A stretch of DNA of 64,000 nucleotides from a virus. The notes below the pieces were generated by a model, which had not been told where the DNA came from, did no database searches, and saw nothing but the letters and a program-made list of their open reading frames with translations. Within the stretch, counting starts at the first letter, position 1; the number at the start of each line of letters is the position of its first letter. Both the position numbers and the translations under genes were made by a program. The stretch spans positions 1-64,000 of IMG/VR virus record IMGVR_UViG_3300046557_000419, one strand, 5' to 3'. Shown here one piece after another: positions 39,196-48,958 of the stretch.

Positions 39196-42100
39196 ATGTC
39201 CGACAACAATCTCGACATCAGGGCCCGCCTTACTGGCGAAGATCGGCTGTCCCCGACCGTCGTGAAGCTCATGGCCAAGATCAAGAGCCTCGAAGACCAG
39301 ATGAAGCGGTTCGGTGACAAGGCGCGGGCCTCGATCACCGACATCCCTATGGAAGGCTACGTCAAGAAGCTCACCAAGGCCGGGACCGAGCTGAATGGTC
39401 TGACGAAAAAGCACATGGAGTGGGCCAAGGCGAACGGCGTCGGCAACAAGGATGCCGCCCTGTCCTGGGGCAAGCTCACCAACGAAATCATCCGCCTGAA
39501 GGGCGAGCACGAGAAATTCACCAACTCTTCGGCGAAGGGCGCCAAGACGCGAGCGGCGAACGCCGAGAAGGAGCTGAAGCTCCAGTACAAGAACGCGGTC
39601 GCGTTCAAGTATCTCTACAACAAGGTCGGCGACCAGCGCCTCGACATTGCTCGCCGCGTGACCGAGCAAGAGGGCAACCTCGAAGCGGCCCACCTGCGCA
39701 ACCAGGAGCGCCGGCACCAGCGCTACCTTGGAAATGTCGCCAAGATGCGCCGCGATGCGATGCGCAGCTTTGGCATGATGTCAAACATCGGCAGTCGAGC
39801 CGGTCCATACGCGGCTGCCACAGCTGCTGCGACCGGATACGCCGGAGTCAGCGCCTTCAAGGCTCGTATGAAGGTCGACACGGCCGAGACGAACATGCGG
39901 ATGTTCGCGGAAATGTCTCAGGACCAGGTCAAAGACCTGCGCAAGAACTGGGGCAACAAGGCCGCCATCCGGTACGGCATGGGTCCGGCTGAGACGCTCG
40001 ACGCCTACACGGAAACCCGGAAAGCAGGCATCCCGGAGAAGTACGCCCAGAGCGTCACTGACACCATTATGAAGGCTGGTGCTGGCCTCGATCTGGATCT
40101 CAAGGAGACGACCCGCTTCGCCACCAGATTGGCGACCCTGACGCAGGATATGACCAACCTCGATCCTGCAAAGCTGAAGTCGATGCTCAACTCGGTTGCC
40201 ATCGCTGGTATCGCGACAGCTGCCGACCCGAACGAAATCATCGCCGCCAACCGGCGCGCGTCGGGCGCATTCTCATCTTCCAAGATGAGCCCGAATGACC
40301 TGTCTGCGTTCACTGGCGCCGGCATCTCGGCCGGTTTGCCTTCGTCCAAAACCGGCACCTTCATAGGCTTCCTCGTCAACGAATTGGTCGGCGGCAAGTT
40401 TGCCCGCGGCCAGCGAGCCCAAGACCTTGGCAAGGCTTCGAACATGCTCGGCCTCGGTGGTCGTCAGGCGATGTCTTCCAAGATGGCATCCAACCCGACC
40501 GAAACGCTGCTCCAAATCTTCGAAAAGATGGGCGGCATGTCTGAGGAGAAGAGGTCTCAGGTTGCGACGTTGCTCGGTATGAGGGAGTGGCGCGACGAGT
40601 TGCAAACCTTCGTTCAGGTCCGCGACGACGTGCGTCGCACGCTGACGGAGATCCAAGACCCGAAGAATGCGAACAGGCTCGACGATATCAGCGACTCGAA
40701 GCTGAAGTCGTTGTCTGGCCGTTGGAAGTCGCTCGTTGCAGCTCTCACCATCGTGTGGGAGTCGGTCGGCGCCGGCTTCGAGAAGGCGTTCGGTCAGATC
40801 ACCGACTTCTTCACCGACTATCTCGGCAGGCTTGACACCAAAAAGATCAGCGACACCGTCGAGGCGTTCACGGACGGCCTGGTGGAAGGTCTCGGCTTTA
40901 ACAATTGGACCGAGATGCTCAAGGCAGCCTTCGGTGATCCCTCGACCGTTAAGGGTGCTGCCAAGGAGGTCGGAGGCTTCACGAAGGGTTTCATGACCTC
41001 AATGAAGGACATGTGGACCACCTTCAAGATGATCTGGGAGGGCATGATGAAGGTCGCAGGCGTTGTGCCTGGCGACCCGGAGTCGATCGGCCGTTTCACC
41101 GGCAAGATGGTCGAGCTGGCTGTGGCAATGAAGGCGATCGGCACGTTGGCCGACTCGCTTGCAGGCATCGTGACCTTCGTAAAGGGTCTCGTTTCTGCTG
41201 TCATGGTTGCTCCGGAGTTCTTTGCTGCCATCTCTGGCGGCACTCTCGGAGCCTACCTCGGCAAGAAGGCCCGTGAGTACGTGGATGGCGGCGGCTCCGC
41301 TCCGGAGCGCAAGCCCGGCGAGCGCCATATGGGGAGCACTCCTCCCTCCATGCAGAAAAGGATCGACGATTATACGCTCAAGCAGCTGTATCACCCGTCG
41401 AACTACACCGGGGCGACTGACTTCTCGGGTCGGCGCCGCACGGGCGATCTGTCTGACAGCCTGAACAAGTTCACCGGCAAGGTCGAGCTTGCTGCTTTCC
41501 GCAACGGAAGCGGCGGGCTGCAATACGCGGCGGTCGGCGGCGGCTCAGGACGCGGTCTGTCCTCCTCTGGAGGCGGCGGCTTCAGCGGCGGCCTTCTCGG
41601 TGGTGTCCCGAGTTTGCTCAAGAGCACGCCGGGTTCGGCTCTCCCCGATTTCGGGGTGGGTCGAAGCGGCAGCATCATCGGTCGCGACAAGGTCGGCGCT
41701 CTCACGGGCGCGAACAAGTCCCCGTCCTTCGGAGCCTCTCCTGGCGGTGTTGCCGACATGAGCGTTGGGCAAGGACTCGCTGGAAATGCGTTCCTCGCTG
41801 CGCGTCGTGCCAAGTTTGCTGAGGAGATCAAGAACGATCCGACCTTGGCGATGCACCTTGCTGCCATGCAGGCGACTGAGGGCGCGAGCAAGGGTGGGAC
41901 GATCGAGAGTCTGATGAACCGTGCAGACATGCAGGGCAAGTCTCTCCGGCAAATGCTCGGCTACAGCGCTGATGGCGTAAGCAGCACGGACAGCAGGGGC
42001 CGGCAGAACAGCTTCTACGGTCCCATTCGTCGTCAAGAACTGCCGGCTGCGATCCGCAGACTGCAGAACAACCCGAAAGAGTTCGCGAAGTACAACGCGC

Positions 42101-42561
42101 TCACTCAGAGGGCTCTTGCTGGCGGTCACGTCATCGGTGGCTATACCGACCAAGGCTTGCCCACCGATCCCAACGGATCGGCAAGGACCGGCATCGCGGG
42201 CTTCAAGATCAGCCCGAAGGATGGCAACGAGTTCACGGACTGGGTTGGTCCCGGATCGAAATTCGGTCGCGGACGCAACGGTGCGATGAACTATCGCAAG
42301 TTCATCGAGCAGGGCATTGCTGGAAGTAACAGCAGCCCGATCGGCAACGTTCCGACGCCGAGTCAGTCCATCCAGAACGTTCCATTGCCTTCGTCAGGTG
42401 CTGGAGCAGGGGCGGGCGACGTCAGGTCCTCCTCGGGACCGGTGGCGATCCACATCAATGGAAGCAGCCACGATCCGGAAGCACTGGCAACCCTGGTGCA
42501 GCGTCGGATCGACGAGAGCATGAACTGGCGCACTCACGACACCAGCAGCGAATACACCTAA
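39196..42561 (+). CDS. tail tape measure protein (1121 aa)
   Basis: Long helical N-terminal region (SPTVVKLMAKIKSLEDQMKR) and a P2 gpT-like block (KARMKVDTAETNMRMFAEMSQDQV) that matches the 'tape measure, TP901 core' pattern. Hydrophobic membrane-like segments lie near the middle. The C-terminal half is Gly/Ser rich, and residues about 860-1030 contain a domain resembling lysozyme or transglycosylase regions (EEIKNDPTLAMHLAAMQATEGASKGG). It sets tail length and is ejected first. The position after E/E' supports the call. Confidence 0.9.
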   Translation: MSDNNLDIRARLTGEDRLSPTVVKLMAKIKSLEDQMKRFGDKARASITDIPMEGYVKKLTKAGTELNGLTKKHMEWAKANGVGNKDAALSWGKLTNEIIRLKGEHEKFTNSSAKGAKTRAANAEKELKLQYKNAVAFKYLYNKVGDQRLDIARRVTEQEGNLEAAHLRNQERRHQRYLGNVAKMRRDAMRSFGMMSNIGSRAGPYAAATAAATGYAGVSAFKARMKVDTAETNMRMFAEMSQDQVKDLRKNWGNKAAIRYGMGPAETLDAYTETRKAGIPEKYAQSVTDTIMKAGAGLDLDLKETTRFATRLATLTQDMTNLDPAKLKSMLNSVAIAGIATAADPNEIIAANRRASGAFSSSKMSPNDLSAFTGAGISAGLPSSKTGTFIGFLVNELVGGKFARGQRAQDLGKASNMLGLGGRQAMSSKMASNPTETLLQIFEKMGGMSEEKRSQVATLLGMREWRDELQTFVQVRDDVRRTLTEIQDPKNANRLDDISDSKLKSLSGRWKSLVAALTIVWESVGAGFEKAFGQITDFFTDYLGRLDTKKISDTVEAFTDGLVEGLGFNNWTEMLKAAFGDPSTVKGAAKEVGGFTKGFMTSMKDMWTTFKMIWEGMMKVAGVVPGDPESIGRFTGKMVELAVAMKAIGTLADSLAGIVTFVKGLVSAVMVAPEFFAAISGGTLGAYLGKKAREYVDGGGSAPERKPGERHMGSTPPSMQKRIDDYTLKQLYHPSNYTGATDFSGRRRTGDLSDSLNKFTGKVELAAFRNGSGGLQYAAVGGGSGRGLSSSGGGGFSGGLLGGVPSLLKSTPGSALPDFGVGRSGSIIGRDKVGALTGANKSPSFGASPGGVADMSVGQGLAGNAFLAARRAKFAEEIKNDPTLAMHLAAMQATEGASKGGTIESLMNRADMQGKSLRQMLGYSADGVSSTDSRGRQNSFYGPIRRQELPAAIRRLQNNPKEFAKYNALTQRALAGGHVIGGYTDQGLPTDPNGSARTGIAGFKISPKDGNEFTDWVGPGSKFGRGRNGAMNYRKFIEQGIAGSNSSPIGNVPTPSQSIQNVPLPSSGAGAGAGDVRSSSGPVAIHINGSSHDPEALATLVQRRIDESMNWRTHDTSSEYT

Positions 42562-42570
42562 CAAACTCAA

Positions 42571-42600
42571 CCCTGGCCCTACGGGGCCGGGGCTTCTTTC
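42571..42600 (+). terminator. intrinsic terminator after tape measure
   Basis: CCCTGGCCC-TACG-GGGCCGGGG stem followed by CTTCTTTC. Confidence 0.75.
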
Positions 42601-42620
42601 CCCAACATCAGAGGAAATCA

Positions 42621-43127
42621 ATGGCTGACGTTCTACTCGGGCTTGGCTCGCAAGACCCCAATGCGACTGACGAGACCGGTCTGATCCTCTTCTACGTGCC
42701 AGCGAAGGGCATCGACACCCCAAACTTCGAGTCAATTCAGCGCGACGCGCAATACACCTGGACCTCGGCCGATCGCCTCTCGCGCGATCCTGCGATGCAG
42801 TTCACCGGCCCGGGCGAAGATAACGTGGTCATCGATGGCCGCATGTTCCCCTACCACTTCGGTGGCCTCTCCACGCTGGAGCGACTGCGTGCGGCCGGCC
42901 GCGCCGGCAAGCCGATGCTCCTGGTGCGCTTCTATCCGCTGACCAATCCGGACGGGTACGGCTCCGAGGTCATCGGCAACTACGCGATCAAGCGGGTCCG
43001 CACCGTGGAGTCGAAGATCGGCAGGATCGGTATCGCTCACAAAGTCGAGTTCACCGTCGAGCTTCAGCGCTATGGCGACGATCTCTCCTCGACAACCGAT
43101 CTGCTCCAGGAAGTGGTGAACAGCTAA
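42621..43127 (+). CDS. tail protein U
   Basis: 168 aa. FNPTYWTSADRL-like QYTWTSADRLSRDPAMQFTG, PYHFGGLSTLERLRAAGRAGKPMLLV and GYGSEVIGNYAIKRV match P2 gpU, the tail terminator/completion protein. Followed directly by X and D, as in P2. Confidence 0.88.
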   Translation: MADVLLGLGSQDPNATDETGLILFYVPAKGIDTPNFESIQRDAQYTWTSADRLSRDPAMQFTGPGEDNVVIDGRMFPYHFGGLSTLERLRAAGRAGKPMLLVRFYPLTNPDGYGSEVIGNYAIKRVRTVESKIGRIGIAHKVEFTVELQRYGDDLSSTTDLLQEVVNS

Positions 43128-43348
43128 TGTCGACGTACATCACCAAGCTCTACGATCGGCTCGATAAGATCTGCTACGCCCGATACGGTTCCACCGACAA
43201 CGACATTGTCGAGTGGGTCATCGAGCAGAATTACGGCATCGAGCTGCATGGGGTCCTGCTGCCAATTGGCGTCACGATCAATCTGCCGGAAGCGCCGCGA
43301 CAGCTGACGCAGGCTCCGGTCGTCCCACAGCTCTTCCTCTGGAAATAA
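43127..43348 (+). CDS. tail protein X (LysM-like)
   Basis: 73 aa. YDRLDKICYARYGSTDNDIVEWVIEQN and GVLLPIGVTINLPE are the P2 gpX/LysM-like signature. It helps join the baseplate hub. It starts on the last base of gene U. Confidence 0.88.
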   Translation: MSTYITKLYDRLDKICYARYGSTDNDIVEWVIEQNYGIELHGVLLPIGVTINLPEAPRQLTQAPVVPQLFLWK

Positions 43349-43377
43349 TTCCCCCTGGCTCCGAGAGAGTCAGACAG

Positions 43378-43407
43378 GGCCGTCCTTCGGGGCGGCCTTT
43401 TGCTTTT
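43378..43407 (+). terminator. intrinsic terminator after gene X
   Basis: GGCCGTCC-TTCG-GGGCGGCC followed by TTTTGCTTTTT. Confidence 0.88.
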
Positions 43408-43419
43408 TAGGAGGCATGC

Positions 43420-44595
43420 GTGACCACCGGCTACACCCCGATCTTCCGGGTATTCAAGGGCGGAGAGGATATCACTGGTCGACTCAATGACCGGACGCTC
43501 CAGATCAAGGTCGACCTCCAGTCCGGCAATGGCAACGACGACCAATGCACCATCCTCCTCGACGACCGCGACTGGCGCATCGCTCGGCCGCTGGTTGGTG
43601 AGGATCTTCAGATCTGGCTCGGCTACACCGAGGTCGGGCTCGCTTATATGGGGACGTTCGAGATTGACGACGTCACGTTCCTTGGGCCGCCCAGGAACAT
43701 CAAGCTGGTCGGCAAATCGACCGGGTCCAGCAACATCCAGAAGGCTCCCGCGATCCGGGAGTTTGCCAACGCGACGGTTAGCCAAATCCTTGGTCACATG
43801 GCTGGGCAGACCGGACTCGGCACGGCGATCTCTGGCGGGCTCGGAGACATCCAAATCCCGTTCAAGAACCAGATCACCAGCAACCTGCACATGATCCACG
43901 AGCTGGAGCGCCTCACGGGCGCGGTAGCCAAGGTCGTGGATGGCAAGCTGATGTTCGTCAAGCGCGACGGTGCCGAGTCGGCAAGCGGAGTGGCCATGCC
44001 CACGCTCGTCCTGCACCCGGAACACTTCGGCACCTGGCAGGTCCGCTACACCAGCAAGCCTGGTTACGGAGAGGTCAAGGCCGCGTGGTTCGACAAAGAC
44101 GAGATGGTCCGGAAATGGGTCGGCTCGGCCGTGAGCAGCGGCGATGGTGGCGTCGGTCTGGCTAAGAAATTCGGCGGCGCATTCAACATTGGCCAGCTCT
44201 TCAACTCTGAAGCGGAGGCGAAGGCCGCTGCTGGATCACAGGCAGAGAATTTCAAGCGTGCAGAAGTTCAGGCGACCTTCGATCTCGCCAAGGGAGACCC
44301 TTGGATCAGGGATCAGCAGACGCTGCTGGTGACCGGAATGCGCGACGGCATCGACGGATCGTACGTCATCGACAAAGTCACCCACACCTACATCAAGAGC
44401 ACCGGCATTAAATCTCAGATGGAGTGCAAGGCGCCGGGTGACGGCTCGAATTACGAGGAAGCGTCCAAGGAGTTCATGCGGCCAGGTCCGGGCGAGTTGC
44501 TCGGCGAATACCTCCGCACCCACCCCAACATCAACCCCGGCGATCTGTCGCAGAGCGACATCGATGCGATCAGCCAGGGCGGGTTCGCCCGATAA
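43420..44595 (+). CDS. tail protein D (late control/hub)
   Basis: 391 aa. YTPIFRVFKGGEDITGRLNDRTLQIKVDLQSGNGNDDQCTILLDD and the GTFEIDDVTFLGPP segment match P2 gpD, with KYVVTSVTHTYxxxGF-like YVIDKVTHTYIKSTGI near the end. It is a baseplate hub component. GTG start with AGGAGG upstream. Confidence 0.9.
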   Translation: MTTGYTPIFRVFKGGEDITGRLNDRTLQIKVDLQSGNGNDDQCTILLDDRDWRIARPLVGEDLQIWLGYTEVGLAYMGTFEIDDVTFLGPPRNIKLVGKSTGSSNIQKAPAIREFANATVSQILGHMAGQTGLGTAISGGLGDIQIPFKNQITSNLHMIHELERLTGAVAKVVDGKLMFVKRDGAESASGVAMPTLVLHPEHFGTWQVRYTSKPGYGEVKAAWFDKDEMVRKWVGSAVSSGDGGVGLAKKFGGAFNIGQLFNSEAEAKAAAGSQAENFKRAEVQATFDLAKGDPWIRDQQTLLVTGMRDGIDGSYVIDKVTHTYIKSTGIKSQMECKAPGDGSNYEEASKEFMRPGPGELLGEYLRTHPNINPGDLSQSDIDAISQGGFAR

Positions 44596-44610
44596 ACCAA
44601 CGAGTATCAC

Positions 44611-45783
44611 ATGTTCAGTCAAGAGATCATCGACGCCATCGTGCAGGCGGCGAAGGCCAAGGGTTGGCCTGCTTCTGCGCTGCTTGCGGTCGTGGAATGC
44701 GAGACGTCCGGCAAGCCGTTCGAGCAGGACAATCACACGCCCTCGCTGCTGTTCGAGCGCCACAAGTTCTATTCGGAACTCACGAAGCATCAGCCCAGCA
44801 AGCTGAAGGCCGCCATCATGGCAGGTCTCGCGATCCCGAAGTGGAGTCGCAACACCCAGTACAAGGACCAGGGCACGTCGGCCGGCCGCCTGAACGTCAT
44901 CGCCAAAGCGCGAGCGATCGACGAGGAGGTCGCCAACCGCGCGGCATCCTGGGGCCTCGGTCAGACCATGGGCTTCAACGCCGAGAGTCTGCACTATCCC
45001 AACGCGACCGAAATGGTCGACGAGCTGTCGAAAGGCATCGCCGAGCAGGTCGACGCGCTGGTGCGGGAGATCTCGGTGAACCACCTGGACAAGTTCCTGG
45101 TGGCCAAGAACTTCGCCTCGTTTGCTCGCGGCTACAATGGCGCCGGCTACAAGCAGAACAACTACGACACCCGCATGAAGACTGCAGATGAGCGCTGGCA
45201 GCGGCGCCTGGAGCAGATCGCGGGCGGCGAGTTCTATCCCAAGCCCGGCAAGACCATCACGCTGGTCTACCAGACCAAACTGAAGGAGCTGGGGTTCAGC
45301 ATCGGCAAGGTCGATGGCGATTGGGGTGACCTGACCACGGGTGCTTGCTCCGCCTTCCAGCGGCGTGAGGGCCTGAAGATCACGGGCCATCCGAACGATG
45401 AGACCACTGCTGTCCTCGACAAGACCGAGGACAAGCGTGAGGTCTCCCCCGAGCGATCCTCGGCCACTGTCGATGACCTGCGCTCTGCGGGCTCGCAGAC
45501 GGTCGCCACGGCCGACAAGGGTTCGCTGATGTCGAAGATCATGGTCGGCGCGGGCGCACTCGGCGGCGCGTCGCAAAGCGGCCTGCTCGATAAGGCGCAG
45601 GGTGTGGTCGACAAGGTCCAGCAGTTCCAGGGGATCATGGACAGCGTCCACAACCTAGCAACTGCGCTGGCTCCCTACTGGTGGGTCGGAGTGATCGTGG
45701 TCGGCTTCGTCACCTGGAAGCTCTACGGCGACGTCATCAAGCATCGCCTGCAAGACCACCAAACCGGAGTTCATCTTGGATAA
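44611..45783 (+). CDS. endolysin: N-acetylmuramidase + PG-binding + membrane anchor
   Basis: 390 aa. Residues 1-190 match the DUF3380-type N-acetylmuramidase (ASALLAVVECETSGKPF, PSLLFERHKFY, AASWGLGQTMGFN). Residues about 210-280 match a peptidoglycan-binding repeat (KELGFSIGKVDGDWGDLTTGACSAFQRREGL). A C-terminal TM (WWVGVIVVGFVTWKLYG) is unusual for an endolysin, which normally has an N-terminal anchor. It degrades host peptidoglycan. Rz/Rz1 follow. Confidence 0.88.
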   Translation: MFSQEIIDAIVQAAKAKGWPASALLAVVECETSGKPFEQDNHTPSLLFERHKFYSELTKHQPSKLKAAIMAGLAIPKWSRNTQYKDQGTSAGRLNVIAKARAIDEEVANRAASWGLGQTMGFNAESLHYPNATEMVDELSKGIAEQVDALVREISVNHLDKFLVAKNFASFARGYNGAGYKQNNYDTRMKTADERWQRRLEQIAGGEFYPKPGKTITLVYQTKLKELGFSIGKVDGDWGDLTTGACSAFQRREGLKITGHPNDETTAVLDKTEDKREVSPERSSATVDDLRSAGSQTVATADKGSLMSKIMVGAGALGGASQSGLLDKAQGVVDKVQQFQGIMDSVHNLATALAPYWWVGVIVVGFVTWKLYGDVIKHRLQDHQTGVHLG

Positions 45784-45787
45784 CGTA

Positions 45788-46267
45788 ATGGAGAAAGCCG
45801 CAGCCCTCAGGGCAGCGGTCGGGTTCTATTGGGCAAAAGCCCAGGGACTGTTCATCGGCTGGAAGGGCAAGGCCATCGCGGCCTCGCTCGTTCTGGTCAT
45901 CGTCGCTGGCTACGCTCACCACCTGGGCGCCGCCGGCAAGGCCGACCTGAAGGCTCAGGTCAGGCAGCTCAAAGAAGATCTCGCTCAAGCTGACGAGAGG
46001 GCGGCCAAACCGGCCCCGCAGCCCGAGATCCCGTACTGGCAGTGCAATGGTCCGAAAGAGACCCGCCACCCGAAGTGTCCGGACGACAGCGCAGCCGATC
46101 AGCGCGCAGTCGAGCTGAAAACCCAGCTCGCTGAGTCCGAAGAGGCGAAAGCCAATCTCGAAAAAAAGGTCAAGGACTATGAAACGCAGCTGGCTCACCG
46201 GCCTGCGAAGGGCGGCTCTCATAAGCTGTCTCCCGCTGACGCTCGCAGCCTGTCAAACATCCGGTAA
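45788..46267 (+). CDS. i-spanin (Rz-like)
   Basis: 159 aa. A TM helix (AIAASLVLVIVAGYA) near residues 30-45 is followed by coiled-coil segments (LKAQVRQLKEDLAQADE and VELKTQLAESEEAKANLEKK), the i-spanin layout. The o-spanin gene is nested in its 3' end. A TTG at 45776 is an alternative start. Confidence 0.75.
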   Translation: MEKAAALRAAVGFYWAKAQGLFIGWKGKAIAASLVLVIVAGYAHHLGAAGKADLKAQVRQLKEDLAQADERAAKPAPQPEIPYWQCNGPKETRHPKCPDDSAADQRAVELKTQLAESEEAKANLEKKVKDYETQLAHRPAKGGSHKLSPADARSLSNIR

Positions 46268-46475
46268 CAAAGCTCCCATCGAGAGCCGGATGGACGTCAC
46301 GCCCTGTCTGAGGGTCGCACAGACGGTCCCCATGCCACCCATCAAGGCCGGCATGGACTCCCGCGCTGTGCTCGCCCGGTATCGACAGGCGCTCATCAAC
46401 GCAAACACAAACATCGACGACACGAAGGCCTGCATGGCCATGCTCGATCGAGCGGAACAGGAAGGCTACTTCTAA
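46179..46475 (+). CDS. o-spanin lipoprotein (Rz1-like)
   Basis: 98 aa in another frame, beginning inside the Rz-like gene. Its signal sequence has the lipobox LAAC (ALISCLPLTLAACQTSG). The mature part contains short Pro motifs. The nested arrangement is classical Rz/Rz1. It spans the periplasm with the i-spanin to fuse membranes during lysis. Confidence 0.8.
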   Translation: MKRSWLTGLRRAALISCLPLTLAACQTSGNKAPIESRMDVTPCLRVAQTVPMPPIKAGMDSRAVLARYRQALINANTNIDDTKACMAMLDRAEQEGYF

Positions 46476-46810
46476 TGGACTTCACGCAAGCACTCCCTTA
46501 CGTGATGCCCTTCGTGGGTCTATTCGGCCTCATCTCGGGCATCTGGTACCGGGTCGAGGGCAAGATCAACGCTGGCGTCGCTGACGCCAAGGCCGCAGGC
46601 CTCGCTGCTCAGAAGCGGGCAGAGGAGGCTGACAAGGCTCTCTCCAGCTTCAAGCTGGAAGTCGTGCGAGAGTACGCCTCCTGGGACACCGTCAAGGCGA
46701 TCGAGTCCAGGTTGACCGAGCGCATGGACAATCTCTCGGAGCAGGTGATGAAGATGCCCGACCAGATCGTCAACCGAATGGTGGACATGATCAAGCTCTC
46801 CAACAAATAA
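46475..46810 (+). CDS. membrane-anchored coiled-coil protein (111 aa)
   Basis: The ATG overlaps the Rz1 stop. An N-terminal TM (YVMPFVGLFGLISGIWYR) is followed by about 80 residues of helix. It could be a holin or antiholin-type accessory in this lysis cassette. No family is recognised. Confidence 0.6.
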   Translation: MDFTQALPYVMPFVGLFGLISGIWYRVEGKINAGVADAKAAGLAAQKRAEEADKALSSFKLEVVREYASWDTVKAIESRLTERMDNLSEQVMKMPDQIVNRMVDMIKLSNK

Positions 46811-46813
46811 GGC

Positions 46814-46841
46814 TTGACCGTCTCGTTTGCATTCTGATATT
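46814..46841 (+). promoter_or_regulatory. putative promoter for transfer-protein gene
   Basis: TTGACC (46814-46819), then GATATT (46836-46841, 16-bp spacer). The -10 overlaps operator site 7. A TTTGCATT half-site at 46826-46833 lies in the spacer. Confidence 0.5.
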
Positions 46842-46855
46842 TGCATGAATGCAAA
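46840..46855. promoter_or_regulatory. dispersed dyad operator site 7
   Basis: TTTGC-ATGAAT-GCAAA overlapping the -10 region of the promoter at 46814. Confidence 0.75.
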
Positions 46856-46936
46856 AGTTGTGCTATCCCCGAGGCCGAAATCTCGGGGGTAGGCACTCCC
46901 TCGTGGTTCCGGGTTCCCAACCAACCACAGGGCAAA

Positions 46937-48928
46937 ATGACTTTTCAACCGCTCGCCACCGAAGAACGCGCTCGCAGAAAGCAGGTCATCGAAGATCTGC
47001 TGAAGCAGGGCTATCATCCGCAGGGCTCGCGTGGAGGCATTGCCTCCGCGACCAAGACTGCGGAGCGCGTCGAAGGCCTGAACTATCCGAACTGGGTCCG
47101 CGCCGAAGAGGCGCTGAAGCGCAAGCGCAAAGAGAACTTCGCGATCGACTGGTCGCTGTACGTTCCGCCTGTCCCGCAGGCTACCGTCACCTCAGGTGGC
47201 GAAGAACTGTCCGCCGAAGAAGTCGACCCATTGATCCGGGCGAAGACGCTCTCGGCCGAGGTTACCCAACTCATCACCCGATCGAAATACCCCGTCATCA
47301 ACCCGGAAGCCGTCATCGTCGACACGCCGATGCTGCGACGCTGGTCCACGAAGCATCGTCGCTACGAGGAGACCGAAGGCAAGCCGCGGACCTGGATGGT
47401 CGACACCCTGAAGGTCGAGGCCATTAAGGACTCGCGGAATCGGAACTTCATCTTCACGGGCGCGCAGAACGATGCGCTCCTGCACGAGGAGTTCTGGGTC
47501 AATCTCCAGGCCTATGCCGCCTATATCGACGCCGAGATCATCGTCGGCCCCTGGACCTACGAGACCCAGTGGTGGTCCGAGAACGACCCGCAGGCGCGCG
47601 AGTATGCCCCTGAGCTGGCTGAGCACCTGTGCTTCGGCCAGATGAAGATCGGCACCAACTTCATGTTCTGCGGCGAGATGAACACGCTGCCGACCGCGTC
47701 GCAGCCGATCTCGGACCTGGTGACCTACAGCCGGGGCCGCTGGGCCGTGTTCCCGCACGCCAAGCGCCAGCTGAAGTCCGTCCCCTCGACCGATCCCAAC
47801 ATCCAGGCCCACCAGGTCATGACGTCGGGCGCCTGCACGCGGCCGAAGATCATCCCCCGCAAGGCGGGCGTGAAGTCGATCTTCCATCAGATCATCGGCG
47901 CCACCGTGGTGCAGTTCGACGAGGATGGCGACATCTTCTGTCGGCAGATCACGGCCAACGACGACGACGGCTCGTTCTACGACCTCGACGCCTATGTGGC
48001 GAACGCTGAGGTCACGACCGGTCACCGCGTCAAGGCGATCACCATGCCGGACCTCCACGTCCGCAAGATGGACCAGACCAACTGCATGGCCATCTTCGGG
48101 TGGGATATGCGGGGCGGCCGGGCGCAGTACCGCAACAGCATCATGGATGTCCTCGATCCCGAGAACGTCATCGGTCACGACATCTTCGACAACGAAGCGC
48201 GGAACCACCATCACGTCCACGACAACGCCTACAGCTACGAGATGGCCATCCGTGGCCGCGACAGCGTGGAGGAGGAAGTCGACCAGTGCGGCCGATTCCT
48301 GCTGACGGCTGTCGGTCTGAGCGACCTTCTGCCGATGGTCACGGTCGGCGACCGCACCTTCATCGTTGCTGAGGGCAACCACGATATCGCGCTTGAGAAG
48401 TACGCCCGAGAAGGCCGGTACCGGAACGACGGCCGGAACGTCCGCTTCGGTCTGCAGCTCGAAGACGCATACCTGGATCACGTCGAGCGTCGCTCATTCG
48501 CGATCGACAACGAGCTGCCGGTGCCGCGTTTCTCGCTGCTGGAGCACGCCATCCGGATGAAATATCCGCAGCTCGGCAACAAGGTGGTCTGGTGCCATGA
48601 CGGCTACAGCCACCTGCTCGACGGCATCGAGGTCGGCAACCACGGCTTCCGCGGCGCGAACGGCGCCAAGGGAACGGTGGCGGGCTTCGCGCGGGCAGGG
48701 CGCAAGATGTCGATCGGCGACAAGCACAGCCCCGAGATCATGGAGGGTGTGTACGTGGCCGGCGTCATCAACCTGCGCCACGGCTACAACAAGGGCCTGT
48801 CGGGTTGGGCGGTCACCGTGATCATCCAGTATCCGGACGGGAAGCGCTCGCTGTTGACCCTGCAGAAGGGCAAGTGGCGTCCGGGACGGCGGGTCATCCG
48901 CGTGCCGGCCCCGTCTTTGGCTGCCTGA
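46937..48928 (+). CDS. T5 A1-like DNA transfer protein
   Basis: 663 aa. The second half has a metallophosphoesterase-like series: NEARNHHHVHDNA, then EGNHDIALEKY, an HGFRGANGAKGT loop, and GDKHSPEIMEGVYVAG followed by HGYNKGLSGW. These are the landmarks of the T5 first-step transfer protein A1 family. In T5 it is needed for second-step DNA transfer and host DNA breakdown. The ATG at 46937 is preceded by AGGG. It is unusual in a P2-like myophage. The role here is inferred from family resemblance. Confidence 0.75.
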   Translation: MTFQPLATEERARRKQVIEDLLKQGYHPQGSRGGIASATKTAERVEGLNYPNWVRAEEALKRKRKENFAIDWSLYVPPVPQATVTSGGEELSAEEVDPLIRAKTLSAEVTQLITRSKYPVINPEAVIVDTPMLRRWSTKHRRYEETEGKPRTWMVDTLKVEAIKDSRNRNFIFTGAQNDALLHEEFWVNLQAYAAYIDAEIIVGPWTYETQWWSENDPQAREYAPELAEHLCFGQMKIGTNFMFCGEMNTLPTASQPISDLVTYSRGRWAVFPHAKRQLKSVPSTDPNIQAHQVMTSGACTRPKIIPRKAGVKSIFHQIIGATVVQFDEDGDIFCRQITANDDDGSFYDLDAYVANAEVTTGHRVKAITMPDLHVRKMDQTNCMAIFGWDMRGGRAQYRNSIMDVLDPENVIGHDIFDNEARNHHHVHDNAYSYEMAIRGRDSVEEEVDQCGRFLLTAVGLSDLLPMVTVGDRTFIVAEGNHDIALEKYAREGRYRNDGRNVRFGLQLEDAYLDHVERRSFAIDNELPVPRFSLLEHAIRMKYPQLGNKVVWCHDGYSHLLDGIEVGNHGFRGANGAKGTVAGFARAGRKMSIGDKHSPEIMEGVYVAGVINLRHGYNKGLSGWAVTVIIQYPDGKRSLLTLQKGKWRPGRRVIRVPAPSLAA

Positions 48929-48931
48929 TCG

Positions 48932-48947
48932 CTTGCACGAATGCAAA
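48932..48947. promoter_or_regulatory. dispersed dyad operator site 8
   Basis: CTTGC-ACGAAT-GCAAA, directly followed by the GGGGGAG ribosome site of the next gene. Its ATG is in frame with that gene. Confidence 0.7.
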
Positions 48948-48958
48948 GGGGGAGTTCC

